A stretch of DNA of 64,000 nt from RPQJ01 sp963746325 (GCA_963746325.1 CAVVBC010000005.1:682001-746000); one strand, 5' to 3'. Shown: positions 9,001 to 19,403, counted from the stretch's first letter. Translations and numbers: made by a program. Notes: a model not told the origin generated them from the sequence alone.

Positions 9001-10404
9001 ATGTCATCTGCGACCCCGAACCGCCGCGCGCTGGCCCTGGCCGTGGCAGCAGCGCTGCTGCCGGCAGCCGGCCAGGCCGATCCTGCCAGCGAGGAGCTGC
9101 TGCGGAAAATTGAGGAACTGAGCCAGAAGGTGCTGGTGCTCGAGCGCAAGCTCGAAGTGCAGGACGAAGCGGCGAAGACTGCGGCCACGTCGACCCCGGT
9201 GGTCAAGGCGAGCCCGCGCGGATTCTCGATCGCTTCGGCCGACGCCAGGAACCAGCTCAAGCTGCGCGGCGTGCTGCACGTCGACGGTCGCTTCTTCGAG
9301 GATGACGATCCCGAAGGGCTCAAGGATTCGTGGCAGGCCACGCGCGTGCGTCCCATCGTCGAGGGCACGCTCGGCGGCATCTACGATTTCCGCTTCACGC
9401 CCGACTTCGGCCAGGGCCGCACCGTGATCCAGGACGCGTACGTCACCGCACGGTTCAAACCCGAGGTGCAGGTGACGGTCGGCAAGTTCAAGTCGCCCGT
9501 CGGTCTCGAGCGCCTCCAGTCGGCGAACGACATCCGCATGGTTGCGCGCGGCTTCCCGACGCAGCTCGCGCCGAACCGCGACCTGGGGCTGCAGGTGGGC
9601 GGCGGCTTCGGCGGCGATCGGCTCACCTATGCAGTCGCGTTCCTGAACGGCTCGAACGACGGCGGCAGCAGTGAAACGTTCGCCGACGTCGACACCAACG
9701 ACGACAAGGAATGGGCCGCGCGCCTGTTCGGACACCCGTTCGCCGAGAGCGACAGCTTTGCGCTGCGCGGGCTGGGGCTCGGCATCGCGGGCACGTATAC
9801 CGACCAGACGGGTACGACGGCGCAGCCCCTGCTGCCCGTATTCCGCACACCTTCGCAATCGACGTTCTTCCGCTATCGCACGGGCACGACGCCGACGCTG
9901 GCCGACGGCGAGCGGATACGCATCGCACCGCAGCTCTATTACTACGTGGGGCGCTTCGGCGTGCTGACCGAGTACACGACGGTTTCGCAGGACGTATCGC
10001 GCACCACCACGGCGGGGCGGCGCGAGGGCTCGCTCGACACGACGGCCTGGCAGCTGCAGGCCTCATGGTTCCTGACTGGCGAAGAGGAGAGTTTCCGTGG
10101 CTTTAAACCGAACAGTGTTTTCTCGCTGGCGGACAATACCTGGGGCGCCTTCGAACTGGTCGCGCGCTACCAGGAACTCGATACCGACGACGATGCCTTC
10201 CTGGGCGGAACGGCCTCTTTCGCGGATCCGGCCACCTCTGCACGCAAGGCCACGTCTTACGGCCTGGGACTCAACTGGTATCTCAACGAAAACCTGAAGT
10301 GGGTGCTGAACTATGATCGCACCGAGTTCGACGGCGGTGCCGCTGGTGGCGCGGACCGTACGGACGAGGGCGTATTCCTCACCCGCTTCGCCCTCGGCTT
10401 CTGA
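9001..10404 (+). CDS. OprO/OprP-type outer-membrane porin
   Basis: A 467-residue outer-membrane protein. The signal peptide (RRALALAVAAALLPAAGQA) is followed by a coiled-coil segment (EELLRKIEELSQKVLVLERK, about residues 28-50), as in trimeric OprP/OprO porins, and then a beta-barrel of the phosphate-selective porin family (FRFTPDFGQGRTVIQDAYVT, KFKSPVGLERLQS) ending in Phe. I chose the ATG at 9001 because AAGGAG lies at 8987-8992; a GTG at 8998 is the alternative. Only 15 bases separate it from the first sulfate-binding protein gene, so it probably admits sulfate or other oxyanions rather than phosphate. That is inference from context. Confidence 0.85.
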   Translation: MSSATPNRRALALAVAAALLPAAGQADPASEELLRKIEELSQKVLVLERKLEVQDEAAKTAATSTPVVKASPRGFSIASADARNQLKLRGVLHVDGRFFEDDDPEGLKDSWQATRVRPIVEGTLGGIYDFRFTPDFGQGRTVIQDAYVTARFKPEVQVTVGKFKSPVGLERLQSANDIRMVARGFPTQLAPNRDLGLQVGGGFGGDRLTYAVAFLNGSNDGGSSETFADVDTNDDKEWAARLFGHPFAESDSFALRGLGLGIAGTYTDQTGTTAQPLLPVFRTPSQSTFFRYRTGTTPTLADGERIRIAPQLYYYVGRFGVLTEYTTVSQDVSRTTTAGRREGSLDTTAWQLQASWFLTGEEESFRGFKPNSVFSLADNTWGAFELVARYQELDTDDDAFLGGTASFADPATSARKATSYGLGLNWYLNENLKWVLNYDRTEFDGGAAGGADRTDEGVFLTRFALGF

Positions 10405-10419
10405 ACGGAGTAACCGATC

Positions 10420-11433
10420 ATGACGACCCCACGAACCCTCAAGTCGCTAGCGCTCGCGGCGTTCGGCACTCTCGCCTTGCTGGCGGGGCCGGTGCTGCAC
10501 GCGCAGACCACGCTGCTCAATGTGTCGTACGACCCGACGCGCGAACTGTATGACGACTACAACAAGGCCTTCGCCCAGTACTGGAAAGGCAAGACGGGCA
10601 AGGACATCTCGATCCGCCAGTCGCACGGCGGCTCGGGCAAGCAGGCCCGCACGGTGATCGATGGCCTGGCCGCGGACGTGGTCACGCTGGCGCTCGCCTA
10701 TGACATCGACGCCCTGGCGACGCAGGGCAAGCTGCTGCCTGCGAACTGGCAGTCGCGACTGCCGCACAACAGCTCGCCCTACACGTCGACGATCGTGTTC
10801 CTGGTCCGCAAGGGCAACCCGAAGAAGATCAAGGACTGGGGCGACCTCGCGCGGCCGGGCGTTTCGGTCATCACGCCGAATCCGAAGACCTCCGGCGGCG
10901 CCCGCTGGAATTATCTCGCGGCCTGGGCCTGGGCGCTCAAGCAACCTGGTGGCAGTGCGGCCACGGCGGAGCAGTTCATCGGCAAGCTCTACAAGAACGT
11001 GCCGGTGCTGGATACCGGTGCGCGGGGTGCGCTCACGACATTTGCCCAGCGTGGCATCGGCGACGTGCTGATTTCGTGGGAGAACGAGGCCTTCCTCGCC
11101 TCGAAGCAGCTCGGCAAGGACAAGTTCGAGGTCGTCGTTCCGTCGCTCAGCATCCTGGCCGAGCCGCCGGTCGCGGTGGTCGACAAGGTCGCGATCCGGC
11201 GCGGCACGACGGCGGAAGCCCGCGCCTACCTCGAATACCTTTATTCGAAGGAAGGGCAGGAAATCGCGGCCCGGCATTTCTATCGTCCGCGCGACCCCGC
11301 CGTGGCGGCCAGGTACGCCACGGTGTTCCCGAACCTGAACCTGGTCACCATCGCCGACTTCGGCGGCTGGGCCAAGGCGCAGGGCACGCATTTCGCCGAC
11401 GGCGGCACGTTCGACAAGATCTACTCGCAGTGA
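10420..11433 (+). CDS. sbp: Periplasmic sulfate-binding protein (first of two)
   Basis: A 337-residue periplasmic solute-binding protein for a sulfate/thiosulfate ABC transporter. The signal peptide ends at VLHAQT. Family motifs are present: LLNVSYDPTRELYDDYN, QSHGGSGKQARTVIDG, NPKTSGGARWNYLAAWAWAL and a C-terminal HFYRPRDPAV. It directly follows the porin gene in an apparent operon. The permease and ATPase genes are not beside it but about 7 kb away on the opposite strand (cysT, cysW, cysA). It is closely similar over its whole length to the next gene. Confidence 0.94.
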   Translation: MTTPRTLKSLALAAFGTLALLAGPVLHAQTTLLNVSYDPTRELYDDYNKAFAQYWKGKTGKDISIRQSHGGSGKQARTVIDGLAADVVTLALAYDIDALATQGKLLPANWQSRLPHNSSPYTSTIVFLVRKGNPKKIKDWGDLARPGVSVITPNPKTSGGARWNYLAAWAWALKQPGGSAATAEQFIGKLYKNVPVLDTGARGALTTFAQRGIGDVLISWENEAFLASKQLGKDKFEVVVPSLSILAEPPVAVVDKVAIRRGTTAEARAYLEYLYSKEGQEIAARHFYRPRDPAVAARYATVFPNLNLVTIADFGGWAKAQGTHFADGGTFDKIYSQ

Positions 11434-11468
11434 GGCGCTGCCGGCCACGGCCGTAGGATTCATCCGGG

Positions 11469-11542
11469 GCGACTCAGGGACGAGTCGCTGCCGGCGATCC
11501 GGGCAGGCGCGTTAACATGGGGTCCTCTACCAGAGAGTCCCC
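11469..11542 (+). promoter_or_regulatory. Two hairpins between the sulfate-binding protein genes
   Basis: A perfect seven-pair stem (arms 11469-11475 and 11482-11488) lies mid-gap. A second, imperfect stem (about 11519-11542) ends six bases before the second start codon. Neither is followed by a T-tract, so they are candidate RNA processing or translation-control elements rather than terminators. Function not shown. Confidence 0.35.
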
Positions 11543-11547
11543 TGCGC

Positions 11548-12570
11548 ATGCTGAATTCCGGCGACCGTCGTACCTCGTTGGCCTCCTGCGTCGTCATCGC
11601 GCTGCTCGCGCTGCTCGCGACCGGTGCCCGCGCGGCCGAAGTCACGCTCCTCAACGTGTCCTACGACCCGACGCGTGAGTTCTACGACGCGTACAACCGC
11701 GAGTTCGCCCAGCACTGGAAGCAGAAGACGGGGCAGGACGTGGCGATCCGCCAGTCGCATGGGGGCTCGGGCAAGCAGGCACGCATGGTCATCGACGGCT
11801 TGCCGGCAGACGTCGTCACGCTGGCGCTGGCGTACGACATCGACGCGCTGGCCCGCAAGGGCAAGCTGCTGCCAGCCAACTGGCAGGGCCGACTGCCTTA
11901 CAACAGTTCGCCCTACACGTCGACGATCGTGTTCCTGGTGCGCAAGGGCAACCCCAAGGGCATCCGCGACTGGAACGACCTGGCCAAGCCCGGCGTACAG
12001 GTGATCACGCCCAACCCGAAGACGTCGGGCGGCGCGCGCTGGAACTACCTGGCGGCGTGGGCGTGGGCGATGCAGCAGCCGGGCGCCACGCCGGCCACCG
12101 CTGCCGGGTTCCTCGGCAAGCTGTATCGCAACGTTCCCGTGCTGGACACCGGTGCGCGCGCTTCGTTGACGACCTTCGCGCAGCGCGGTATCGGCGACGT
12201 CATCATCACCTGGGAAAACGAGGCGTACATGGCCACCGCGCGGCTGCCGAAGCAGCAGCTGGAAACCGTGGTGCCTTCGGTGAGTATCCTGGCCGAACCT
12301 CCGGTCGCCGTCGTCGACAAGGTGGCCGTGCGGCGCGGCACGCTCGACGTCGCGCGCGCCTACCTCGAGCACCTGTATTCGCCCCAGGCGCAGGAGATCG
12401 CGGCGAAGCATCACTACCGCCCGCGTGATCCGCAGGTCGCGGCGCGGTACGCGGCGGTCTTTCCGCAGGTCCGCATGTGGACCATCGCCGATTTCGGCGG
12501 CTGGGAAGAAGCCAACGCGACGCACTTCGCCAACGATGCGGAGTTCGACCGCATCTACCAGCGCAAGTAA
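11548..12570 (+). CDS. sbp: Periplasmic sulfate-binding protein (second of two)
   Basis: A 340-residue paralogue of the preceding gene: signal peptide to ATGARAAE, then the same motifs (LLNVSYDPTREFYDAYN, QSHGGSGKQAR, NPKTSGGARWNYLAAWAWAM, HHYRPRDPQVAARYA). The two proteins are nearly collinear, which points to a tandem duplication; they may differ in affinity or expression. ATG 11548 follows a GC-rich hairpin leader. The 114-base gap from the first copy may give it separate control. Confidence 0.94.
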   Translation: MLNSGDRRTSLASCVVIALLALLATGARAAEVTLLNVSYDPTREFYDAYNREFAQHWKQKTGQDVAIRQSHGGSGKQARMVIDGLPADVVTLALAYDIDALARKGKLLPANWQGRLPYNSSPYTSTIVFLVRKGNPKGIRDWNDLAKPGVQVITPNPKTSGGARWNYLAAWAWAMQQPGATPATAAGFLGKLYRNVPVLDTGARASLTTFAQRGIGDVIITWENEAYMATARLPKQQLETVVPSVSILAEPPVAVVDKVAVRRGTLDVARAYLEHLYSPQAQEIAAKHHYRPRDPQVAARYAAVFPQVRMWTIADFGGWEEANATHFANDAEFDRIYQRK

Positions 12571-12603
12571 CGTGACGGCCGATTGTGGCAAGCTGCCGGC
12601 ATC

Positions 12604-14487
12604 ATGGTGGCTGGCCGAAGATTGAACACTCCTGCGAACCCCGGCTCACGCCCGGGCCCGGGCGCGAGCGGCGCCTGGTCCAGCCTCAAGGGACTGGGCG
12701 ATGTGTTCCGCTACACGCGTCATGCGCTCGAACTTGTCTGGTCGACCAGCCGGCGCCTCACGGTCGCGCTTGCCGCGCTGACTCTGCTGGCCGGCGTGCT
12801 GCCCGCGGCGATCGCTTTCGTCGGAGCGAAGATCGTCGACGCCGTCGTTGCAGCCGTGGCCCTGCACCAGTCTGCAGCCGCGGTAGACCTCTCGACGGTG
12901 CTGGGCTACGTCGTGCTCGAAGGCGTGTTCGTCGCGGCACTCGCCGCCGTGCAGCGCGGGTTGTCCACGTGCCAGTCGCTGCTGCGGGCCCAGCTGGGGC
13001 AGCGTGTCAACGAGATGATCCTGGAGAAGGCGCTCACGCTCGACCTGCGCCACTTCGAGGACTCCGAATTCTACGACAAGCTGACGCGGGCGCGCCGCGA
13101 GGCCAGCACGCGTCCGCTCGCGCTGGTGATGAGCAGCTTCGGGCTGGTGCAGAACGCGATCGCATTGCTCAGCTTCGGCACGCTGCTCGCGCAGTTCTCG
13201 CCTTGGGCAGTGGCGGTGCTGCTGCTCGCGGGCCTGCCGTCGTTCATCGCGGAAGCCAAGTTCTCGGGTGACGCGTTCCGCCTGTTCCGCTGGCGCTCAC
13301 CCGAGACACGCATGCAGATGTACCTCGAGACGGTCATCGCGCGCGAGGATCACGCCAAGGAAGTGAAGCTGTTCGAGCTGGGACCGCGCCTGCTCGAACG
13401 CTATCGCGCGATCTTCCAGAAAGTGTTCCGGGAGGATCGCGCGCTCACGATCCGCCGTGACACCTGGGGTTTCTTCCTTGGCCTGGTAAGTACTGCGGCG
13501 TTCTACGCGGCCTATGCGTGGGTGGCCGTCAGCGCGGTGCGCGGGCAGATCACGCTCGGCCAGATGACGATGTACGTGCTGCTGTTCCGGCAAGGCCAGG
13601 CCGCAGTGTCCGCGATCCTCTCGGCCATCGGCGGCATGTACGAAGACAACCTGTATCTCTCCACGTTGTACGACTACCTCGACACCCCCGTCGCGCCGTC
13701 TTCCGGCACCGCGACGACCGGCTCAACGCCCGGCACGGGCCTGCGCTTCGAGCAGGTGAGTTTCACCTACCCGGGGGCGACCGAGCCTGCCGTGCGGGAC
13801 GTGAGCTTCACCCTGCGCCCGGGCGAGAGCCTGGCGCTGGTCGGCGAGAACGGTTCCGGCAAGACGACGCTGATCAAGCTGCTGACACGGCTGTACACCC
13901 CGGACACGGGCCGCATCCTGCTGGACGGCACCGACCTCGCGGCGTGGAATCCCGCCACGCTGCGCCGCCGCATCGGCGTGATCTTCCAGGACTTCGCGCG
14001 CTACCAGCTCAAGGTGGGCGAGAACATCGGCGCGGGCGACGTGACGCATTTCGAGGACGAGACGCGCTGGCGCGAAGCTGCCGGACTGGGCATGGCCGCA
14101 CCCTTCATCGAGGAGCTGCCCGCCGGGTATTCGACGCAGCTCGGCAAGTGGTTCAAGGACGGGCGCGAACTGTCGGGCGGACAGTGGCAGAAGATCGCCT
14201 TGTCGCGCGCGTTCATGCGCGAGGACGCGGACATCCTGGTGCTGGACGAGCCGACGGCGGCGATGGATGCGCGAGCCGAGGCACAGGTGTTCGAGCAGTT
14301 CCAGGCGCTCGCCCGCACGCGCATGGTGATCCTGATCTCGCATCGCTTCTCGACCGTGCGCATGGCCGACCAGATCCTCGTCATCGAGGGTGGTTGCATC
14401 CTGGAGCGCGGCAGTCATGAGGCGCTGATGCAACTCGGCGGGCATTACGCCGGACTGTTCGCTTTGCAGGCGAAAGGCTACCGCTGA
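12604..14487 (+). CDS. ABC exporter half-transporter (fused permease and ATPase)
   Basis: A 627-residue protein with an N-terminal six-helix type IV permease domain (about residues 40-330) and a C-terminal nucleotide-binding domain. The latter has Walker A (GENGSGKTTLIKLL), a Q-loop (FQDFARYQ), signature (LSGGQWQKIALSRAF), Walker B (ILVLDEPTAAMD) and an H-loop (ISHRF). The homodimer would export a lipid, peptide or drug; the substrate cannot be told from sequence. I prefer ATG 12604 to TTG 12583 because the extra residues are unconserved. Its position after the sulfate-binding genes may be incidental. Confidence 0.88.
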   Translation: MVAGRRLNTPANPGSRPGPGASGAWSSLKGLGDVFRYTRHALELVWSTSRRLTVALAALTLLAGVLPAAIAFVGAKIVDAVVAAVALHQSAAAVDLSTVLGYVVLEGVFVAALAAVQRGLSTCQSLLRAQLGQRVNEMILEKALTLDLRHFEDSEFYDKLTRARREASTRPLALVMSSFGLVQNAIALLSFGTLLAQFSPWAVAVLLLAGLPSFIAEAKFSGDAFRLFRWRSPETRMQMYLETVIAREDHAKEVKLFELGPRLLERYRAIFQKVFREDRALTIRRDTWGFFLGLVSTAAFYAAYAWVAVSAVRGQITLGQMTMYVLLFRQGQAAVSAILSAIGGMYEDNLYLSTLYDYLDTPVAPSSGTATTGSTPGTGLRFEQVSFTYPGATEPAVRDVSFTLRPGESLALVGENGSGKTTLIKLLTRLYTPDTGRILLDGTDLAAWNPATLRRRIGVIFQDFARYQLKVGENIGAGDVTHFEDETRWREAAGLGMAAPFIEELPAGYSTQLGKWFKDGRELSGGQWQKIALSRAFMREDADILVLDEPTAAMDARAEAQVFEQFQALARTRMVILISHRFSTVRMADQILVIEGGCILERGSHEALMQLGGHYAGLFALQAKGYR

Positions 14488-14572
14488 GGGAAAGGATTAA
14501 GGAATAGGGATTAAGGAATCGGGATGTATTGCTGCCCCTGCGAATAATCCCTAATCCCTAATCCTTATTCTC
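14488..14572. repeat. G-rich inverted repeat with GGGATTAAGG-type units
   Basis: Between two convergent genes. The left arm (about 14491-14523) carries G-runs in AAGGATTAAGGAATAGGG-like units, and the right arm (about 14542-14571) carries the complementary CCCTAATCCCTAATCC pattern. The arms are imperfect complements around an 18-base loop. It resembles in style the G-run inverted repeat at 52030-52181 but has different units. It may act as a bidirectional transcript end. Confidence 0.6.
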
Positions 14573-14780
14573 ATGCCTTTTTAAGGAAGCACGTCTTCAG
14601 CACGACCGTGTTCCGCCCCTGGCCGCATTCGATCTCTGCTTCGTCGGCCGTGAGCCGGATGTTCTTGAACGTGGTGCCGCGCTTCAGCGTGTCCGACGAG
14701 CCTTTCACCCGCAGGTCCTTGATGACCTGCACCGAGTCGCCCGCCGCCAGTTCGTTGCCATTGCTGTCTCGCACCGTCAT
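14571..14780 (-). CDS. PhnA/YjdM C-terminal-domain protein (short form without zinc ribbon)
   Basis: A 69-residue protein matching the C-terminal domain of PhnA (YjdM): VRDSNGNELAAGDSVQVIKD then LKRGTTFKNIRL. The usual PhnA of about 110 residues has an N-terminal four-Cys zinc ribbon. Here the upstream frame shows none, and an AAGGAA site about 9 bases before ATG 14780 supports the short form. Despite the family name, these proteins are not shown to act on phosphonates. It is the last gene of the minus-strand cys operon and may be cotranscribed with the exonuclease gene 46 bases upstream. Confidence 0.8.
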   Translation of the reverse strand: MTVRDSNGNELAAGDSVQVIKDLRVKGSSDTLKRGTTFKNIRLTADEAEIECGQGRNTVVLKTCFLKKA

Positions 14781-14826
14781 GCCGTTTGCTTCCTTGGGTC
14801 TTGCTGGCGACAAGGATGAGCTTCGC

Positions 14827-15743
14827 TCACGCCGTCCGCAACCGCGTGCGCTTGCCCTCCCGCGACGAGTAACGATTCCTGGCGTCGAACTCGTCGAGTT
14901 CGACCTCGACGTTCTTGCCTGCATAGACTGCGTCTCGCAGCCATTCGAGCGCCTCCTGCACGGACTGCTGCGAACGCGCCTCGAGCGACCAGCAGCGACG
15001 GCCCGGATCCCAGCGGAAGCCACGTTGCCGCAGCGCGTCCTTGGTTTCGAAGGGCGACTGGTTCGCCCACAACCGGTAGGAGGGGCCTCGAGCCGAATCG
15101 AGCAGTGCCTTCAGCGCGTTGCCGTCGGTTTCCGCCAGCGGCTGCGCCAGCACCTGCAGCAGCGCATGACAGTCGGCTTCGGCGCGATGCGCTTCGTAGA
15201 AGAAACCGCAGCGGTAGGCCAGGTACTCGAGCTTGGCGCTGGCGATGCCGGCGGTCGACCACGGCACCTCCTGCCACGAGCAGCCCCATGGCAGGGACTC
15301 GAAGACCGGCAGGCGCCGCTCGAGGAACCTGCGGTCGAAGCCCGCGTTGTGCGCAATCACGATGCCCACGGTTTCGAGCAATCGTCCCACCTGCGCGTCG
15401 TCGATGCGTTGTCCCGCCACCATGGCATCGGTGATGCCGTGAATCGCCGTCGATTCCGGCGGGATCGGCATGCCCGGGTCTTCGAGCGCATCGTAGGTCT
15501 CGAGCACGCGCCCGATCGCGCCGGTGGCGTGGCAGTACTCGAACACGATGAGCGCGAGTTCGATGATGCGGTCGGCGGCAGGATCGGTGCCGGTGGTTTC
15601 GGTGTCGACGATCGCGGCGCGGCGCACCGTGGGACCGGCGAGCGCCGGTCGCTGCGTGGCAGGATCGAGCCGACGCAGCACGCGATAATCCGGATGGGCC
15701 GCCAGCCTGGCCGCCATCGCTTCAAGTTCGTCGTTCGACTGCG

Positions 15744-15747
<4 letters not shown>
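14827..15747 (-). CDS. DEDDh-type 3'-5' exonuclease (DnaQ/RNase T fold)
   Basis: A 306-residue exonuclease. The Exo I motif is AAIVDTETTGTDP (about residue 48), Exo II is in HNAGFDRRFL and Exo III in HRAEADCHALL, giving the DEDDh catalytic set. A C-terminal extension of about 100 residues (SYRLWANQSPFETKDALRQR ...) is typical of an exonuclease subfamily of unknown substrate rather than of the DNA polymerase III epsilon subunit. The start at 15747 is fixed by an ATGA overlap with the response-regulator stop, so it is translationally coupled to the two-component system. Role in the sulfate operon unknown. Confidence 0.87.
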
Positions 15748-16417
<670 letters not shown>

Positions 16418-16421
<4 letters not shown>

Positions 16422-18547
16422 GGCGCGGCGGGGCCCGCGCTGGGCAGGCGCACGACGAACCGGGTCAGGCCTGCGGCGTCGTGGGGCGAGGCCACCGTGC
16501 CGCCATGGCGCTCGACGATCGACTTGACGATCCACAGGCCGAGGCCAAGTCCGCGCGGCTCGGGTTCATCACCGGCGGCCCGATGAAACCGTTCGAAGAT
16601 GGAACCGCGTTCATGCTCGGTCACGCCGGGGCCCGTGTCTTCGACGGCGATCTCGATGGCGCCGTCCACGCTGCGCGCCCGCACCGCGACCGTGCTGCCT
16701 TCGGGTCCGAACTTGTTCGCGTTCGCCAGCAGGTTGACGATGACCTGGGTCAGGCGCGGCGAATCCCCCTCGAGCGGCGGCAGGTCGTCGGGCACGTCCA
16801 CGACCAGCACCTGGCCGCGTTGCGGGAACAGGCTGCTCACCAGTTCGACCGCGTCCTGGATCACGTCGCTGACCTGCAGGTGCTGGCGTCGAATGCTGAG
16901 CTGGCCGGCCTCGATGCGGACGCTTTCGAGCAGGTTGTCGATGAGCCGCGTCAGGCGCAGCGAACCGCGCCGCAGCGAGGTCACCAGTTCCTCGAGCTGT
17001 GCGCGTGGCAATTGGTGCAGGTTCTCCTGCAGCAGCTCGATGGACGCCAGTTGCGCCGCCAGCGGCGTGCGGAATTCGTGCGAAATATTGGCGAGGATCG
17101 AGTCACGCGCACGGCGCGCGGCTTCGAGGTCGGTCTCGTCGCGCATGACCTGCACCTGCAGGCCGTCGACCATGCCGGCGCTGGTGATGATCATCGTGCG
17201 CCGCGAGCCGTCGGCACGGGTCAGCACTTCGGTGGCCTGCGCCTGGCCGGGTTCGCGCGACGCCACGATCGGGCACGCGGTCTCGCAGGGCCGGCTGCCG
17301 TCCGCCAGTGCACAGGGCCGCAGCACGTCGCCGCAGAACTTGCCGACGGCCGTGGCACTGTCGACCCCGAGCATGCGCTCGGCCTGCGGGTTGAGGTATT
17401 TGACGTTGCGGTTGGCATCGACCGCATACACACCTTCGACCACGCCACGCAGCAGGGCCTGCGCCTCGGCCTCGCTGCGCCGCAAGGTGGCCGTGAGCTC
17501 GACGAGGTGGCGGCGCATGTCTTCGAGCGTGCGGGCGAGCGCGTCGACCTCCGGCCCGCCGCCCGCTGCCGGGATGGACGTGGAAAAATCGCCGCGCCCG
17601 AGGCGCATGGCGGAGTCGGCCACCGACTGCAGCGGCCGCACGATGCGTCGCGCCAGGATCAATGCCGCAGCAACCGCCGCGATGCTCAGCAGGAAGACGA
17701 TCCAGCCGAGGCGGCGCACGAAGCCCGCGACTTCGGAATCGCTCGCCGAGCTTGGCAGGCGTGCTTCGAGCAGCGTGATGCCCTCGCCGGTCGCCGCGAA
17801 GATCGGCGTGCTGGAAGCAAAGAGGTCGCGCGCTTCGATACGGCGCGCGACGCTCTCCGCGCGCGACAACGCCGTCGAATGCAGTTCCTTGAAGTCAGGC
17901 TCGATGTTGTCGAGCCAGTTCGACAGGCGCACCAGCCGGATCGGCATGCCTGCCTGCTCGGACAGCGTGGCAGCCAGCCGCTCGTCGAAGTACTGCAGCG
18001 TGACGACGCGCGTGTCTACGTAATTGGGCACCACCCCGATCGCACCGATCAGGCCGTCCGGCTGCCAGGCGGGCGCCAGCATGAAGCGCTCGCCCTGGTC
18101 GGCGCTGGCTTCGAGCGCCTCGGCCCAGACGACACCCTCGCCCGTGCTCGCGATGACGTTGGCGCCGACGATCACGGCGCAGGCCTCGAGGTTCAGCGCC
18201 TTGCAGGTGCGCCGCAGGAACAGCTCCGTCTGCGCGCGGTTGCCGGCACGGATCAGGCGCTGCAACGGCTGCCGCCCGGCCAGCACGCGTGCCGTCGTGA
18301 GGGTGTCTTCACCCAGGCGGCGCAGTTCCTCGCGGGCCGCGACACCCGCGTAGCGCACCTGCGCAATGGCCTGCTGCTCGGCCTGCTTGCGCAGGAGCCC
18401 GACGGCGCTGAAGGCGAGCGTGAGGATCGCGGCCAGCACGAGGCCGCCCAGCGTCAACGTCAGGGTGCGCTCGAGGGTCGCCGGCCCAGTGACCAGCCGC
18501 CGCAGGCTGGCCATCCACTCGCGCAATTGTGCAGGAATCCTGTCCAT
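16418..18547 (-). CDS. PAS-containing sensor histidine kinase with a four-cysteine PAS segment
   Basis: A 709-residue membrane kinase: TM1 about residues 31-51, a periplasmic sensor region 52-278, TM2 279-299, HAMP about 300-355, PAS about 362-470, HisKA with phosphoacceptor His490 (ISHEFRTPL) and a HATPase domain (LLANANKFG, EDTGPGV, GLGLGLWIV). The PAS domain carries Cys405, Cys412, Cys421 and Cys425 (C-x6-C-x8-C-x3-CP), a possible metal, Fe-S or redox site. ATG 18547 overlaps the cysW stop (ATGA), so it is coupled to the sulfate permease genes. The ligand is unknown; sulfate or transport state is an attractive guess. Confidence 0.92.
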
Positions 18548-19347
18548 CAACCCGTGCGCCGGTCGGCGCGCCATTCCACGAACGTCTTGATCACCAGCGT
18601 CACGATCGCCAGCAGGGCAAGCATGGACGCCACCGCGAACGCCGACACGAACAGGTACTCGTTATAAAGAATTTCGACCTGCAGCGGCATCGTGGTCGTC
18701 AGGCCGCGGATGTGCCCGGACACCACCGACACCGCGCCGAATTCTCCCATGGCGCGGGCATTGCAGAGAATCACCCCGTAGATCAGGCCCCAGCGGATCT
18801 TGGGCAGGGTCACGCGCAGGAACGTGGTCCACGCGTTGGCGCCGAGCGTGATGGCCGCCTCCTCCTCCTCGCTGCCCTGCTGCTGCATCAGCGGGATGAG
18901 TTCGCGGGCGACGTACGGAAAGGTCACGAACATGGTGGCCATGACGATGCCCGGCACCGCGAAGATCACCTGGATGTCGTTGTCCTGCAGCCACTGGCCC
19001 CACCAGCCCTGGGAACCGAACAGCATCACGAACACCAGGCCGGCGATCACGGGCGAGATCGCGAACGGCAGGTCGATCAGCGTGATCAGCAGGCTCTTGC
19101 CCTTGAACTCGAACTTGGCGATGGCCCACGCCGCGGCGATGCCGAACAGCGTGTTGACGGGCACGACGATGGCGGCCGTCAGCAGCGTGAGCTTGATCGC
19201 GGCGATCGTGTCAGGGTTGCTGAACGACTCGAGGAAGACGCGCAGGCCTTCCGCAAACGCCTGTCCGAGCACCGCCGCCAGCGGCGCGAGCAGCAGCAGG
19301 CCGAGGAACGCGATCGCGATGGCAATGAGCGCGACGCGGCCCTGCAC
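18547..19347 (-). CDS. cysW: Sulfate ABC transporter permease CysW
   Basis: A 266-residue inner-membrane permease with about six helices and the EAA-type ATPase-contact loop (EEEEAAITLGANAWTTFLRV). The conserved AMGEFGAVSVVSGHIRG segment near the C-terminus is typical of CysW. The start is uncertain: GTG 19347 gives a slightly short protein (family about 285), and no better in-frame start is visible before the cysT stop at 19404. With CysT and CysA it forms the sulfate/thiosulfate importer fed by the sulfate-binding proteins encoded at 10-12.6 kb. Confidence 0.92.
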   Translation of the reverse strand: MQGRVALIAIAIAFLGLLLLAPLAAVLGQAFAEGLRVFLESFSNPDTIAAIKLTLLTAAIVVPVNTLFGIAAAWAIAKFEFKGKSLLITLIDLPFAISPVIAGLVFVMLFGSQGWWGQWLQDNDIQVIFAVPGIVMATMFVTFPYVARELIPLMQQQGSEEEEAAITLGANAWTTFLRVTLPKIRWGLIYGVILCNARAMGEFGAVSVVSGHIRGLTTTMPLQVEILYNEYLFVSAFAVASMLALLAIVTLVIKTFVEWRADRRTG

Positions 19348-19403
19348 GCACGCCGGGAGCCACGTACTGCCGCTTTTCGTAACGGGGAGCGCCGCCAGCC
19401 ACG

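Noticed and set aside
16481..18667. A 728-codon plus-strand frame opposite the sensor kinase
   Set aside because: Antisense shadow; the minus strand has HAMP, PAS, HisKA and HATPase motifs in order.
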